The notes: a model not told the origin generated them from the sequence alone. Positions 24,722-36,252 are shown, counted from the first letter of the stretch. The stretch is DNA of 64,000 nucleotides from Muraenolepis orangiensis (GCA_027704905.1 CM051005.1:24274203-24338202), one strand, 5' to 3'. Numbers and translations: made by a program.

Positions 24722-25700
24722 AGTGGTTCCCAAACGTTTTCTCCAGGACCCTCCTTTAGAGAAAATATCCCCCCCCCCCCCTCCATGCACCCACATAAAG
24801 ACGCTCTCAGACCAGTGACGTGCGGTGAGGTTCGTGGCTGAGGAGGCACTGACTCTTTCTTAGTCAGATTTACAAATATATGAATTCAACAGAGTAGCAT
24901 ACATTCACCGTTCAACTGGCTGCTTGCACATTGACTACTGGTTATGTTTCATATTTTTGTATCAGCATATATATATCATGTATATCATATCATATATATC
25001 ATATACCATATCAACATTCTTCACACACACATACAGTAGGTAAGGTACAGATTTGGTCAAAGAAGAACGTTACATTTATAGCGGCTCAGAGTGAGCGCTC
25101 TGCACCCTCCGTGTGTTCTTAATTTGCCGTCACAATTCATACTCATTCAATACAAATTAAAGTATCTTTAGTCCGCAACAAAAAGACAAATGTAGTTAAA
25201 AAATGTAATAACTTAAAAAAAAATTCTTATTTTTTACTTGGAATTCTTATCTTATTTTATATACAAGATATAAAAATAATAGACAAGATAAGAAAAATAA
25301 TGGAAGACCGGCATCGGTCTTCCATTATTTATCACTTCCAGTTTTGATTGAAAGTCAAGTTGTGAGAAATGTTTTAGCTTATATAATCTTCCATTTTTCC
25401 AGTCAGATATAAACGGACTGATGCCGTGCACTTGAATTTCTACACTTGACTTTCTTAGCTAGCATATTACCCACAATGCCCTCTGTCTGTAACACGCCCC
25501 CCAGGCAGGCAGAGCTACTGGCTGCCTCCCTTCCTGCTTTTTCATCATTCGTCATTACTACGCCCCCCCCCCTTTATATTTAGCCACGCCCCCCTGTCAT
25601 TACTCCGCCCCCACCTCCCAGGCACTCCATCACAGCCGTTTCGTACTTTTCATTTGCGTTCACTGTTTCTGAATGTCACAAGCCAAGAACACACTTCTTA
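24722..25700. mobile_element. probable hAT-type remnants
   Basis: CAGTGGTTCCCAAACG at 24721-24736 is a typical hAT 5' end, and CAGTGACGTGCGGTGAGG near 24814 is another. Neither matching 3' end nor an 8-bp duplication was found, and no transposase frame remains. The C-rich part near 25490-25620 may belong to the same repeat. Confidence 0.35.
25295..25330. repeat. perfect 16-bp hairpin with 4-nt loop
   Basis: AAATAATGGAAGACCG, loop GCAT, CGGTCTTCCATTATTT. It is fully complementary over 16 bp. It could be an internal palindrome of the surrounding transposon remnant. Confidence 0.85.
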
Positions 25701-27587
25701 CAGCTGCTTTCTTGCCTATTTTTCTTTCAATTTACTCCATGTCTCTAAAGCAATTTCTGGTTCACATTTATAATTGAGAGTCTTGGGCTTTTGACCAGCT
25801 TTTCATGCCGAGGGTGGAAACTGTCTAGATCTCAACTTAAGCGACAGCCTCGGGTAAACCAAAACATGTATTCCAGCCAACCACTGTTTGTCCTCGCTTC
25901 CAGAGCAGGGATGTTACTCATATCACCAGGAAATAACTGGAAAGCTATTCCATAACATAGAAGACATGCTCCAATATCGCTAATTTGATCAGATATCAAA
26001 ACTAATAATGGTTGTATTCCCATTAATGTAAGTAGGAGCTTGGTAGTTTATACCAGGGCAGTAATAGTTTTTTTTTTAATTCCATAGTTCCATGGTTTCA
26101 TAGTTGAAAAAGAGAGCAGAATAAAACAAGTCTCTTCCCTCTCTGTTCCTTCCCTATGTTTCTCAACACACACCTGCGATTGACAGGCAAGATGGAACCA
26201 ACTCTCTTGCAATTTCTGACACTCACATAACGTCTCTTAATTCTTAATAACTTTAGTAGTGTCACATCAGAGCATGGAGAATAATGCCAAGTACCACTAT
26301 ACTTATTACATACAATCATAAATGTAGTTATACTTATGTACTTATAAATGTACCGTGTCTTACAAGTTGTTGATGAGAACATCACACCTAGTACTATTAT
26401 ATTAATTATACACATTCATAAATGTACCTTGTCTTACAAGTTATTGCAAATATTAACATATATAATTCACACATGTCCGCCGTGGTCCTTAATGCACAGC
26501 TCAGCACGTCCCGGGCGGCACCTCATTGGTGTGTGAAGAGAGGACCGCTGAACAAAAGCAAGGCAGGTTAGGCAGAGAAGACCAAGCAAACATGCAGCTG
26601 GACGGCAAAGAGACGGAAGTGAGCCAGACGTTCTTTCAGGTTGTCAGACATCCCTCGGCCATTCAGCCAGGAGAAGAAACATGGTATTGATCTAACGGCC
26701 TTTGATCCACACCGTGAATCGTATCAAAGGGCAGCAGGAGGCAAACTGAAAAGAAGACCAAGAACCAAGAAATGTAATTTTTTTTCCATCCTTTCTTCAT
26801 CTTAACAACACCTTTCCTGCTCCCCCACACCTCGCCTCGTCCGCCCGCCTCACAAGACAGACTCACTGTGCCGTTGCATCAGCCCATCTGGGCTTCTTGT
26901 CTCCAGAATTTTTCCTGGTTAGGGGGGGGGGGGGCATTTGCCAACGTAAGAAAGACATCAACGTTGAATATTGAACGTGGTTAGGACGGGGAATGGTTGG
27001 ACCCAGGGGCAGAGTGGACTATCGTTGGTTGGTTGCATGTCATTGGCATACATGTGAACTAAGGAAGTTGTGCCCTTGTGTCTACTGTATGGAGCCTTGG
27101 GTTCCATACAGTTATGTGTGCCTTGTGCTCCTGAAAAATACAATACCTTTTGCCCACGTCACCACAAACACTATGTGGCTTGTGTTGCTGCCAGTATGTT
27201 ATGGCCACTAATATTACAAATTGCATGCTATTACCAAGGGAGGAAAGCAGATTTGACAGCAGAAATGACAGGTGACAGCTTGCCGGAAGGCTGTTGAGGC
27301 AAGTTAGATTGGCCAGAGTGATGCTTGTTAAAAATCCCTATACACTTCCTGGCAAAATTTGGACTGCTGACATCTGAATGAGTCCTGTCTCTGAGTAACT
27401 TCCCCTTGAAACTGGAACTATTCCTAAGACCACACATCTGTGAGTTTGCTTCCCTCTAATGGAAAAAATGGGCATTACCATGGATATTATTTATGATTAA
27501 TATATTTTCTTTATGTATTTTATATAGGGAGACCGTTTAAGAAAAAAATAATAACAATGACATTTATGATTGGATGTTTAATTCAGT

Positions 27588-27589
<2 letters not shown>
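25700..27589. other. no recognised gene
   Basis: A phrase around 26342-26370 (AAATGTACCRTGTCTTACAAG) is duplicated at 26420-26445. The phrase CCTAGTACTATTATATTAAT near 26387 recurs in diverged form near 28178, so part is dispersed repeat. A poly-G run is at 26921-26934. Confidence 0.4.

Positions 27590-27644
<55 letters not shown>
27590..27644. repeat. (CA)n microsatellite
   Basis: Pure dinucleotide run. Confidence 0.95.
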
Positions 27645-27646
<2 letters not shown>

Positions 27647-27784
27647 ATTTTAATTTGTGAATTATTATTTTTACGGTAATTATATTTTATTCAGCATATG
27701 ATAAACCTGTTATTGTGTATTGTGGACATATGGTTCTCTGAGTGCATCATAATATATATGTGTGCAAAGTGGAAATCTGACAAT

Positions 27785-27785
<1 letters not shown>

Positions 27786-27840
<55 letters not shown>
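27786..27840. repeat. (CA)n microsatellite
   Basis: Pure dinucleotide run of the same length as, and 140 bp beyond, the previous one. Confidence 0.95.
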
Positions 27841-27844
<4 letters not shown>

Positions 27845-28203
27845 GGTCGATAATATATCATAGCCCATAACTTATTCATGCCATATTGTGGCAAACAAGC
27901 TCAAATAGGTAAATTGCTGCTTGGCACATATTGTATCTTGAGCCCCCTCTAGTGGTTAGTGGAGCTCAGCACATGTTTATGTTCATGACTAAATATACAA
28001 TCAGGAGACATATAAAACTGGTTGAAAATGATAGATGGGTCCAGGTCTGGTCTGGCCAAATTAATCAGTTGATTCAGTTGAACAGGAATAGCAAAGTAAA
28101 GCAAAGTAAGTAAAGACATACAAGGCATTATTTCTTGCATCAGAAGAAGAAGTAAAATGTGTATTGCACACCTAATACCTAGTACTATTATATGAATTAT
28201 ACA

Positions 28204-28650
28204 CCCGGCTCCTCCTAGCAAAAGTGACACCCTAAACATAACTGCTCCTGACAAGCTGGCTGTCTCCTTGCATGGCTGACTCAGCCGTCGGTGGATGAAT
28301 GGGTGTATGAATGGGTGAATGTGAGGCATGACCAGGGGCGTTTCTAGGGTTTCTGGGGGCCCTAGGCAAAATCGGCCTATTTTGGAGGGGGGTCCCTCGT
28401 GATCGAGAAGTCCAACGGGGGGGGGGGGGGGGGGGAGGGGGTGATCGCGAAGTCCAACGGGGGCGGGGGGGATCGCAATCGAGAAGTCCAACCGGGGGGG
28501 GGGGATATAATCTGTCGTCCTCGGGGGCCCCCTTCCAGCTCGGGCCCCAGGCAATTGCCTACTTTGCATACACTGTTGCGACGCCCCTGGGCATGACTTG
28601 TACCACCCTTGGGATAAAAGCGCTATATGAAAAGCAGTCCATTTACCATT
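28204..28650 (+). mobile_element. tRNA-derived SINE, 5'-truncated and split by a hAT MITE
   Basis: The left part (CCCGGCTCCTCCTAGCAAAA ... GCTGACTCAGCCGTCGGTG) and the right part (ending GGGATAAAAGCGCTATAT) together match the SINE at 52340-52577. The head with the A and B boxes is missing, and the body is interrupted at 28333-28589 by another element. Confidence 0.8.
28333..28589. mobile_element. hAT-type MITE nested in the SINE
   Basis: It begins CAGGGGCGTTTCTAGG and ends with CGACGCCCCTG, giving the short terminal inverted repeat CAGGGGCGT. It is flanked by the perfect 8-bp duplication GGCATGAC at 28325-28332 and 28590-28597. An 8-bp duplication and a CAGGG-type end are hAT hallmarks. The interior (257 bp total) has several poly-G runs and no coding capacity. 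Confidence 0.9.
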
Positions 28651-29189
28651 TACCATGACAGGTATGTAGCATTTGTATAAGATTCTGTAAGGCGTTGTAC
28701 CTTTGATAAACATGTGGCACTCAACAGGTGCAACATGAGGCCCTGCCACACACTGGGCCTCACTCAGCCTCTCCTTCAGGGGCCAGTGGAGCTCCACAGG
28801 CTGAGTGAGGCCAGAGAGGACCTCAGGGAAGAGCCCCCCCTTCACCCTGCTGCCTGCTCCCTCATTACCCCCTCAAGCCCCACAGGGGGGGGGGGGGGGG
28901 GGCGCTCAGGGGAAGACATCAAGGCAGCGGACGACTGACAGCCCGTATACTGCATCAACGCCCCCATGTGAGGAAGGGGGAGGAGAGGGAGTTCTGAACC
29001 CTGCTGGAGGAGCTCCTCACCTCCTCTGAGGTCGGTCATCTTAGATGCGAGAGTGCCGGTTGGCATCACACAGGTGCCCTACATGAAGGAAGGTTTTACG
29101 TCTGTATAAACAAAACGCTTCGTCAAAGATGGTGTGCAACAGCATTAAATCTGTGTTGGACAGTTTCATTCTGATGATTATCAATGAAT
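28651..29189. other. unassigned, with a nested hairpin and poly-G run
   Basis: Apart from the inverted repeat at 28756-28812 and a G run near 28884-28901, no feature was recognised. A 298-codon minus frame crossing 27949-28845 runs through the SINE and MITE and is an artefact. Confidence 0.4.
28756..28812. repeat. 15-bp inverted repeat around a 12-bp palindrome
   Basis: GGCCTCACTCAGCCT (28756-28770) pairs perfectly with AGGCTGAGTGAGGCC (28798-28812). The loop itself contains the palindrome GTGGAGCTCCAC (28786-28797) abutting the right arm. Confidence 0.85.
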
Positions 29190-29822
29190 TGGTCACTTTC
29201 TTACACTATTAGACTATCATACACTATCATACTTTTGCTGGACTTTCTGGACTCATTACAGCCACTGCACTGTTCTGCACTGTACTGCACTGCACTGTAT
29301 TCATGATGCAACTGCACTACTGGCACTTTTAAATGCCTTTTAAATGCTGTTTGCGCAATTCAACACATGTATATAAGTAGATTAGTTATTATAGACAGGT
29401 AGATATTGTTCTAGATATTGTTATATATCGTTTGCCAACTTATTGTACTTTTCCCTTACTGTACTTTTACCTGAACTTATTGTACTTTTACCTGAGCACT
29501 GGTTCAGTTCTAGGAGACTTGTTAGGAATGAAATGCACTTTTGACTTCTGGTGACGAGTTGTTCTCTTACCTTCCTTTGTTGAAACACACTATTGTAAGT
29601 CGCTTTGGATAAAAGCGTCTGCTTAATGACGATGAATGTAATGTATATATCATCCATCATTGTTATTTTGATTGTGTACAGTATTGTTATAGTATAGTGT
29701 TGTATAGTATAAGCGTAGAGTACATAGTATATAGTATAGTATATTGTATGTTTGGTAAATTGTATGAAATTCATACTGTGCGAGGGAATGGGGAGAAAGC
29801 ATTATATTGCAATCGTGGCCAA
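29190..29822 (+). repeat. LINE 3' UTR, same family as the element at 115-1370
   Basis: TGGACTTTCTGGACTCATTA, the CACTGCACTGTTCTGCACTG block and ATTCATGATGCAACTGCAC all match the 3' UTR at 430-570 (minus). It contains the common fish phrase AAGTCGCTTTGGATAAAAGC at 29599-29618 and ends with the GGGAATGGGGAGAAAGC tail. Confidence 0.7.
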
Positions 29823-30058
29823 TAACCACGAAAGGTTATTGTAACTCCCCTTCAGTAGTGATATACATAGTAGTATATGGTGTATTGTAGTGTAGATTGG
29901 TTATGGACAAACCAAATGTATAATATTGTTCCGTTCTGTATTTATTTCTGATAGGAAATAATAGGACACAACAGACGGCAAAGGTTGGTAAAAAATAATT
30001 AAGATAAAAATATTCTCTCGGCTTCTCAGCTCTTCTGAGCAGCCCACAGAACTCTAGT

Positions 30059-30176
30059 GTGGACATCCAACATGGACACTCAACATGGACACCAAAATGG
30101 ACACCCAACATGGACACCCAACATGGACACCCAACATGGACACCCAAATGGACGCCCAACATGGACCCCTAACACA
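30059..30176. repeat. 14-bp minisatellite, about 8 units
   Basis: CAACATGGACACCC units with a few shortened variants. Confidence 0.9.
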
Positions 30177-30329
30177 CACCTTGGAGCACAGGAGCACAGA
30201 CGTTGATACAGACTTTGAATGGGGTGTATGGGGTACAGATATACACAAAATATGTGTTTAGCCAAAGTATGAAATAATAGGCCATGGGATACTAGCCAAG
30301 AAGCCACTTTCATATATGTTTCCAACCTT

Positions 30330-30535
30330 TATCTAGGTCACAAGCACTCAATATATTCTCTGTACAGTTTTGTACTTTTTTTTACTTCTTTTATTCTATT
30401 CTGTTTTTATCTTATCTTATTTTTATAACTGCTGTCTGTCGTCGGGTATTGCACATAAGATTTTCACTCACTGCTTTATACTTGTGTAAACTGTGAAGTG
30501 ACAATAAACTTGACTTGACTTGACTTGACTTGTTT
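30330..30535 (+). repeat. L2-type LINE 3' end with (TTGAC)n tail
   Basis: TTTTATAACTGCTGTCTGTC, then GGGTATTGCACATAAG and GTGAAGTGACAATAAAC, then four TTGAC pentamers. The middle part also occurs, inverted, downstream of the reverse transcriptase at 31745-31800, so both belong to one family. Confidence 0.75.
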
Positions 30536-30837
30536 TGTTGGATCCATTCTTGGGATAGTTGGAGTTGAGATGATCTTCATTCCACGTATTAGACCTCTAT
30601 GGAAAGTTGGTTACCAGCTTAATAGAGACACTTTTAGTGTGGCCATCCACGAATGTAACATAGGAAGGCTAATAATACTGTATGCACCACAGTTTCACAC
30701 ATCCTAGTGTCACATATAGCGTCTCTGCTTTTAAAACTAATGAACCGTTTAAAGGACTGCTGTAAATTTAATTTAATTTGAAATTGAAACAGAAAATGGA
30801 TGCGTTTGATTAAATAGACCCAGTCCTATATATCTAG

Positions 30838-30905
30838 TGAGGAAATGGGGAGTAAGCATTCCATTGTACTTGTTTCTTATGGTAATACAAATCTTGAATC
30901 TAGTG
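30838..30905 (+). repeat. LINE 3' tail fragment
   Basis: GAGGAAATGGGGAGTAAGC and CATTGTACTTGTTTC, then a CTTGAATC end. Very short 5'-truncated insertion. Confidence 0.6.
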
Positions 30906-31435
30906 TGGACTCTGAGATGTTGTGTTCTGCTGTCAGCAATGCTGTGTCCCGCTGCCTCTATCAAACCATCAAAGTACCCTTATGTGTGTGTTGGACATCG
31001 TAGCCCAAAACATTGCTGCAAAACCGAAGCCATATCTCTGAAGATGTGATCCTATAAGTGGTGAATTATTGCTGTATGTAGGTCACACAGAGTCAAATAA
31101 ACAAAAACACATATGAATGCATGGTTGTTTTTTGCTCTTGAGTTTCAAGAGATGCTTGGCAAAAGGTGTCATTGCATTTCTGGGCCACATGGGGGCACGT
31201 GAGACACCGTATTTTGCCTTCGAATTGAGAACCAACTATTGCGTTCTCCATATTCAGAGATTGTAAGAGATCTGATCTAATTGTAATGTCCTTAATACAA
31301 GCATGGATTCATGGATTCATTCAAGCATGGGCACACAAAATAATTTAGTTTTATTGTATTATAAGTATTATTTCAATGTATTTCAGGTAGGCCATTTTAG
31401 ATGTGGATGATTTGGATACAAACAAACACTAACAT
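30906..31435. other. no recognised feature
   Basis: No exon, RNA gene or repeat family identified. Confidence 0.4.
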
Positions 31436-31439
31436 CACC

Positions 31440-31692
31440 GCAACCTGTATTCATGATGCTGCTGCACTACTGGCATTTAAATGCTTTTAAAGATTTTTGT
31501 AAAAAAACAAAAAACATGTACATTCAACACATGTAAATATCATCATCATCATATGTTCTTTTTTTGTTTATTTTTATTGTATATATAATTTTTATGGTAA
31601 TGTTTTGAATGTTTACTGCGGGAGGAAATGGGGAGTAAGCATTCCTATGTACCTGTTTCAATTGGCCAATAAAATATCTTGTATCTTGTACC
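31440..31692 (+). repeat. LINE 3' UTR and tail
   Basis: ATTCATGATGCTGCTGCAC at the start and GGAAATGGGGAGTAAGC to CCAATAAAATATCTTG at the end. Same family as 115-1370 and 29190-29822. Confidence 0.7.
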
Positions 31693-31744
31693 TCAGCCAC
31701 ACCTGACCAAGTGTTGAGAGAGGACCAGACATTGTTCCCATGTT

Positions 31745-32947
31745 TCATATTTTGATACAGACAGCAGTTATAAAAATAAGATAAAAATAGATAAAAATCG
31801 AAAAAGAAAAAATGCAATTTATAAAATGCAATATATCGGCACAGAAAAGAGCAATATGTATATATAAATCAATGTAATAAAATATACATTGTTATATGCT
31901 ATACGCCCTTGTTCAGCAGCCTGATGGCCTGACTGTGGAAGCTATCTCTGAGTCTATTTGTACTGCACTTGATACTGCGGTACGCCTGCCTGACGGTAAA
32001 AGTGAATACAGTTCGTGGCTGGGGTGGGCAATGTCTTTTATGATGCGTTTGGCCTTGACCACAGCACCGCTGTGGTATCTCTCCAGGAGGGAGGGGAGCT
32101 CACCTCCAACGATATACTGGGCCGTCCGCACCACCCTTTGAAGCGCTCTGCGCTCGAGTGCGGTGCAGTTCCCGTACCAGGCGGTGATACACCCTGTAAG
32201 AACACTCTCGATGCTGCCGTTATAGAATGTTCTCAGGATGCGGGGGCCCATGCTGAATTTCTTCAGACGCCTGAGGAAATACAGGCGTTGTTGGGCCCTT
32301 TTCACCACGTGTGTGGTGTGCGTGGACCATGTGAGGTTCTCAGAGATGTGTACGCCAAGGAACTTGAAGCTGCTGACCCTCTCTACTGCAACACCGTCGA
32401 TGGAGATAGGGCTGTGCTCTCCCCTCTGCTTCCTGAAGTCCACGATCAGCTCCTTGGTCTTCTTGACGTTGAGGGCGAGGCTGTTCTCCTGGCACCACTG
32501 CTCCAGCGATCTAACCTCCTCCCTGTAGGCTGTCTCGTCGTCGCCGGCGATCAGGCCCATCACTGTCGTGTCGTCAGCAAACTTGATGATGATGTTGGAG
32601 CTGTGCATAGCCATTCAGTCGTGGGTGTAGAGGGAGTAGAGGAGAGGGCTCAGCACGCATCCCTGGGGGGCTCCCGTGTTGAGGGTCAGTGGCTCTGAGG
32701 TGGTGCTGCCCATCCTCACCACCTGGCGGCGGTCCGACAGGAGGTCCAGTATCCAGCTGCACGTGGATGGGGGCACGCCTAGACCTCTAAGCTTGGTGTC
32801 GAGCTTGGCAGGAACTATCGTGTTGAACGCTGAGCTGTAGTCCACAAACAGCATTCGCACATAACAGTTCTTTCCCTCCAGGTGGGAAAGGGCAGTGTGG
32901 AGGGCCATGGCAACATAAATACAAACAAGGTAAAAAACATAAAACAC
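31745..32947 (-). pseudogene. CR1/L2-clade LINE reverse transcriptase, nearly open
   Basis: Two minus-strand frames (32947-32615 and 32614-31913) are one frame interrupted by a single TGA at 32615-32617. In order it carries DYSSAFNTI (finger/palm motif), GAPQGCVLSPLLYSLYTHD, the catalytic FADDTTVMG box, NSLALNVKKTKELIVDF and a thumb-like C-terminal part ending TVRPSGC. The 5' half (endonuclease and N-terminal RT) is absent; the 3' UTR continues to about 31745. One stop in about 340 codons suggests a fairly young 5'-truncated copy. Confidence 0.85.
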
Positions 32948-32949
32948 AA

Positions 32950-33660
32950 CATTAATTACACATTAAAAGCCGTTCTGAACATGTGGGTTTTGGTAAGTGT
33001 TTCAAACAAGGAGGGATCAGCACAGTCACAGATGTTTTCTGGAAGAGAGTTCCAGAGGGAGAGGGCAGCTGTGGAGCGCTCTGTGGCCCCAGGTCCGGTG
33101 CTTGGTTCTGAGTGGCGGAGGCAGGAGGCTGGTATCAGAGGAGCGGAGGGAGGAAGTGTGGTGGGGGAGCGGGTCAGTGAGGTAGAAGGGGGGCCATGTT
33201 ATGGAGGGCTTTATAAGTGAGGGGAAGAACTTTGAATGGGATCCGTTGAGGCACAGGGAGCCAGTGCAGGTTCTCATGTGGTATCGGGAGCGGGTGTGGG
33301 TGAGCATGAGCATGCGAGCAGCGGCAGATGTTTATTGAAGAGTTTGGATTGAATGCCATGAAGAAGGCTGTTACAGCAATCAATTCTGGATGTGATGACT
33401 GCGTGGATCAGGGCTTCGGCAGCAGAGAAGGATAGTGATGGGCGGAGACAAGGCAGTTCTGATTATGTGTTTGACGTGCTGTTCATGAGAGGTTGGTGTC
33501 GCAACAAAGTTGACTCCAAGGTTGCGTATGTGTGGAGTGGAGACAGAAGTTGTGGGTGTCTTTTGGTGACGGATTTGGGGCCGATAATGATCATGTCCGA
33601 TTTGTCACAGTTTTAAGAATTTGGTATGAATCCATGATTTATTTCTGAGTTGCAACGTTT
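32950..33660 (-). pseudogene. degraded L2-clade LINE ORF2 C-terminus
   Basis: Minus-strand frames include LRSSDTSLLPPPLRTKHRTW and, in other frames, LTYKALHNMAPLL and a LHWLPVPQRIPFKVL segment. This is the conserved C-terminal region of L2-type ORF2 downstream of the RT. Frameshifts and stops are frequent. It abuts the other LINE at 32947, so one inserted into or next to the other. Confidence 0.7.
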
Positions 33661-33778
33661 CAAAGTATTTTCAGTTTTGAGTTATGGTATGATATTCATC
33701 CCTTAAGCAGGGAGGATTGTTTCATCACTGTTGCAGAGCAGCACCTGAGTGTGCATTTCTCTAATCTGCTCAGTTGCA

Positions 33779-33842
33779 CGCACACACACACACGCACACG
33801 CACACGCACACGCACACACACACACGCACACACACGCACACT
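33779..33842. repeat. (CA)n with CACG variants
   Basis: CA repeat with regular ACACGC interruptions. Confidence 0.9.
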
Positions 33843-34139
33843 CACCACGTATTTGCTGGGATGTCATATGTTAGATGTTAGCTCAACCAAAGATGGATTC
33901 ATAGATTTATTTGGATTAGTGAAAATTTAAAGGCCGATGTGTGTTTGGCTTTATATTTGCTTTCCAGTTGAATAATGTGGTGATGATGATGTGACATTAA
34001 AAAGCAGAAGAAAGCACTGAGGTATCATGTATTTTTGCACCGACATGAATGAGAGAAAGAGTTGAAAAGTACACAATGTACAAAATAAATACAAAATAAA
34101 TTGTACACAATAAATACAATAGCGACGGTAGAAACCCAG

Positions 34140-34560
34140 TAGTATTACAGTACATTTACATTTACATTACATTTAGGACATTTGGCAGACGCTTTTATCC
34201 AAAGCGACTTACAAGGTGTACATTAGTAGAAGTAGACAATAGCATAACACTGAGGTACGCGAACATAAAAATAGAGCAGTTCACAAGCATTCATATTAAC
34301 AAGATGAATAACACAATTTGGTACTGCTAGGTCACCTGCTTAAGTAGCTGGGATAAGAGCGTGTTATCAACATTAAGGATATACACTTGCTAGAATATAC
34401 AACATGCTAAGAGCTATTAATGTCAGGACTTAAGCAAGTTAGGGGTTCACAAAGGAGCAGGAGGGTTCATGGAGAGTCCAGGTGGACTCTGAACAGGTGG
34501 GTCTTGAGTCTCTTGCAGAAGCTGGCGAGGGACTCTGCCGTCCTGACATGAGACGGGAAC
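34140..34560 (-). repeat. LINE 3' end fragment
   Basis: On the minus strand, a short coding relic (SHVRTAESLASFCKRLKTHL) is followed by a UTR and the end phrase AAGTCGCTTTGGATAAAAGC with a TAAATG-type tail at 34140-34215. Confidence 0.6.
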
Positions 34561-34858
34561 AGTAAGCCAATGAACTGCAGTAATGTAGCATTACATACAC
34601 AGTCACACGGCAGGGTCAACCAAACAAGGCAACAACCATAGCCTTTATTTACACATGTATTAAGTCTTATTAAGATTTCATCTAAGTTTGTTAAGATTAA
34701 CATATGTCTCCCTGCCTGACTTTGTTATGTTCTTTAGTTGTGAGACACTTGTGGTTGGGCAACACTGCTGGTTAGAGATGAGCAAAACACACCCAAACAA
34801 TCACTCATGCTTCCTGTTTGATTTCACAATAGTACTTCCCAATGAGCAGGATACATCT
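34561..34858. other. no recognised feature
   Basis: The phrase ACTTGTGGTTGGGCAAC with GCTGGTTAGAGATGAG near 34748-34782 recurs at 44748-44781. It is a dispersed repeat of unknown type. Confidence 0.4.
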
Positions 34859-35026
34859 GTACGGAAGAGTACGGAAGAGAATTAGGGCCAGGCATAAACA
34901 AACTAAAAAATGAGAGGAAGATTTATTTATTTATTTTGCATGTCGAGAATTAAAGTCGAAATGTCGAGAATTTCGACTTTATTCTCGAAATTGTATTTGG
35001 CCCTAATACTCTTCCGTATTCCGTAC
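34859..35026. mobile_element. palindromic MITE-like element
   Basis: GTACGGAAGAGTACGG plus GAATTAGGGCC on the left is mirrored by GGCCCTAATACTCTTCCG plus TATTCCGTAC on the right. The interior is itself palindromic around GTCGAGAATTTCGAC with (AAAGTCGAAAT)-type units. No clear target duplication was found, so family assignment is open. Confidence 0.6.
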
Positions 35027-35157
35027 ATCACAAAATCTGCATGGTTTCTAAGAAATAATTAGAATCGTCCTAAGACGAAGAATTATCCCGTACTGTGCTT
35101 CATGTGTATTCGCGTATTTGTACTTCAACAAATGTACATACTTCAACAAATGTACAC

Positions 35158-35220
35158 CTTGTAAGTCGCTTTGGATAAAAGCGTCTGCCAAATGCCCTAA
35201 ATGTAAATGTAAATGTATTG
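35158..35220 (+). repeat. LINE/SINE 3' end phrase
   Basis: GTAAGTCGCTTTGGATAAAA then GCGTCTGCCAAATGCCC and an (AAATGT)n tail. It matches 34140-34215 in the opposite orientation. Confidence 0.6.
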
Positions 35221-35700
35221 CTTCAGAACCTTGTCTGTATCAACAGTTAGACTGGCTTCCTCTTTTCTTCCTGAGTTCTCCTGAGAAATAAGCTAAGTTT
35301 GCTTCTATAAAACTACACAGAGCTTGGGTTAAGTGCTCGGTTCTGGGCTCATCGTTTTTGATTCACACAATGTTCATGTGTTCAATGTTCATGTACCCTG
35401 TGAATACTACCCAGTGTGTGAGAGTTGAATTAAAGATGTATCTCAGAAAATCTATTGCAGTACTGCTGAAGTGAGCCCTTAGTGTAATAAACACAGGGCT
35501 TATGTTCTGTAGAAAACAAAGGCGTTAACCACAAACTCCTGATGTGGTTTTGCTAAAGCGCGGTGGTTTACATTTCCTATGAAGTTAGACGTGGCTTGGC
35601 ACCACTGTCATGAACAATTTCATGTGTCACCGCCCAATGGCACAGGACACAGGGTGATGAGTGGACCGGATTATTGCACAATATTTGGAAGAGGAGTTGA
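35221..35700. other. no recognised feature
   Basis: No exon or repeat family identified. Confidence 0.4.
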
Positions 35701-36252
35701 TAAACAGAGCATATGGCCCATGCTACCCCCTGAGTGTGGTGGAGGCCGTTTTAACCAGTGTTCCTTGATTACCGAGGACCAACAGGTGTGCAGCCTCACC
35801 AGCCTCTAATCAGTCTGAATGGAGCCAGTTGAGGCTGCTTTAACCAGACTCTAATCAGTCTGACTGGGGCCAGGTGAGGCTGCTTCAACCAGACTCTAAT
35901 CAGTCTGACTGGGGCCAGATGAGGCTGCTTCAACCTGACTCTAATCAGTCTGACTGGGGCCAGTTGAGGCTGCTTTAACCAGACTCTAATCAGTCTGACT
36001 GGGGCCAGATGAGGCTGCTTTAACCAGACTCTAATCAGTCTGACTGGGGCCAGTTGAGGCTGCTTTAACCAGACTCTAATCAGTCTGACTGGGGCCAGGT
36101 GAGGCTGCTTCAACCAGACTCTAATCAGTCTGACTGGGGCCAGATGAGGCTGCTTCAACCTGACTCTAATCAGTCTGACTGGGGCCAGTTGAGGCTGCTT
36201 TAACCAGACTCTAATCAGTCTGACTGGGGCCAGATGAGGCTGCTTTAACCTA
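35700..36252 (+). repeat. 45-bp minisatellite, about 10 units, with its ancestral flank
   Basis: Units contain CTAATCAGTCTGACTGGGGC then CAGRTGAGGCTGCTTYAACC, period 45 bp. The flank 35700-35810 aligns with the unexpanded relative at 10300-10445. The reverse complement of the same unit forms the array at 48765-49462 inside a collagen intron. Open frames of 120 codons with a 15-residue repeat are artefacts. Confidence 0.95.

Noticed and set aside
27949..28845. 298-codon minus frame
   Set aside because: It crosses a SINE, a nested hAT MITE with poly-G runs and flanking DNA; no coherent protein.
32015..32698. 227-codon + frame
   Set aside because: Antisense shadow of the LINE reverse transcriptase.
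35796..36252. possible CRISPR-like array of regular repeats
   Set aside because: The units are contiguous with no unique spacers and the DNA is vertebrate, so this is a minisatellite. The same holds for the arrays at 48765 and 62955.
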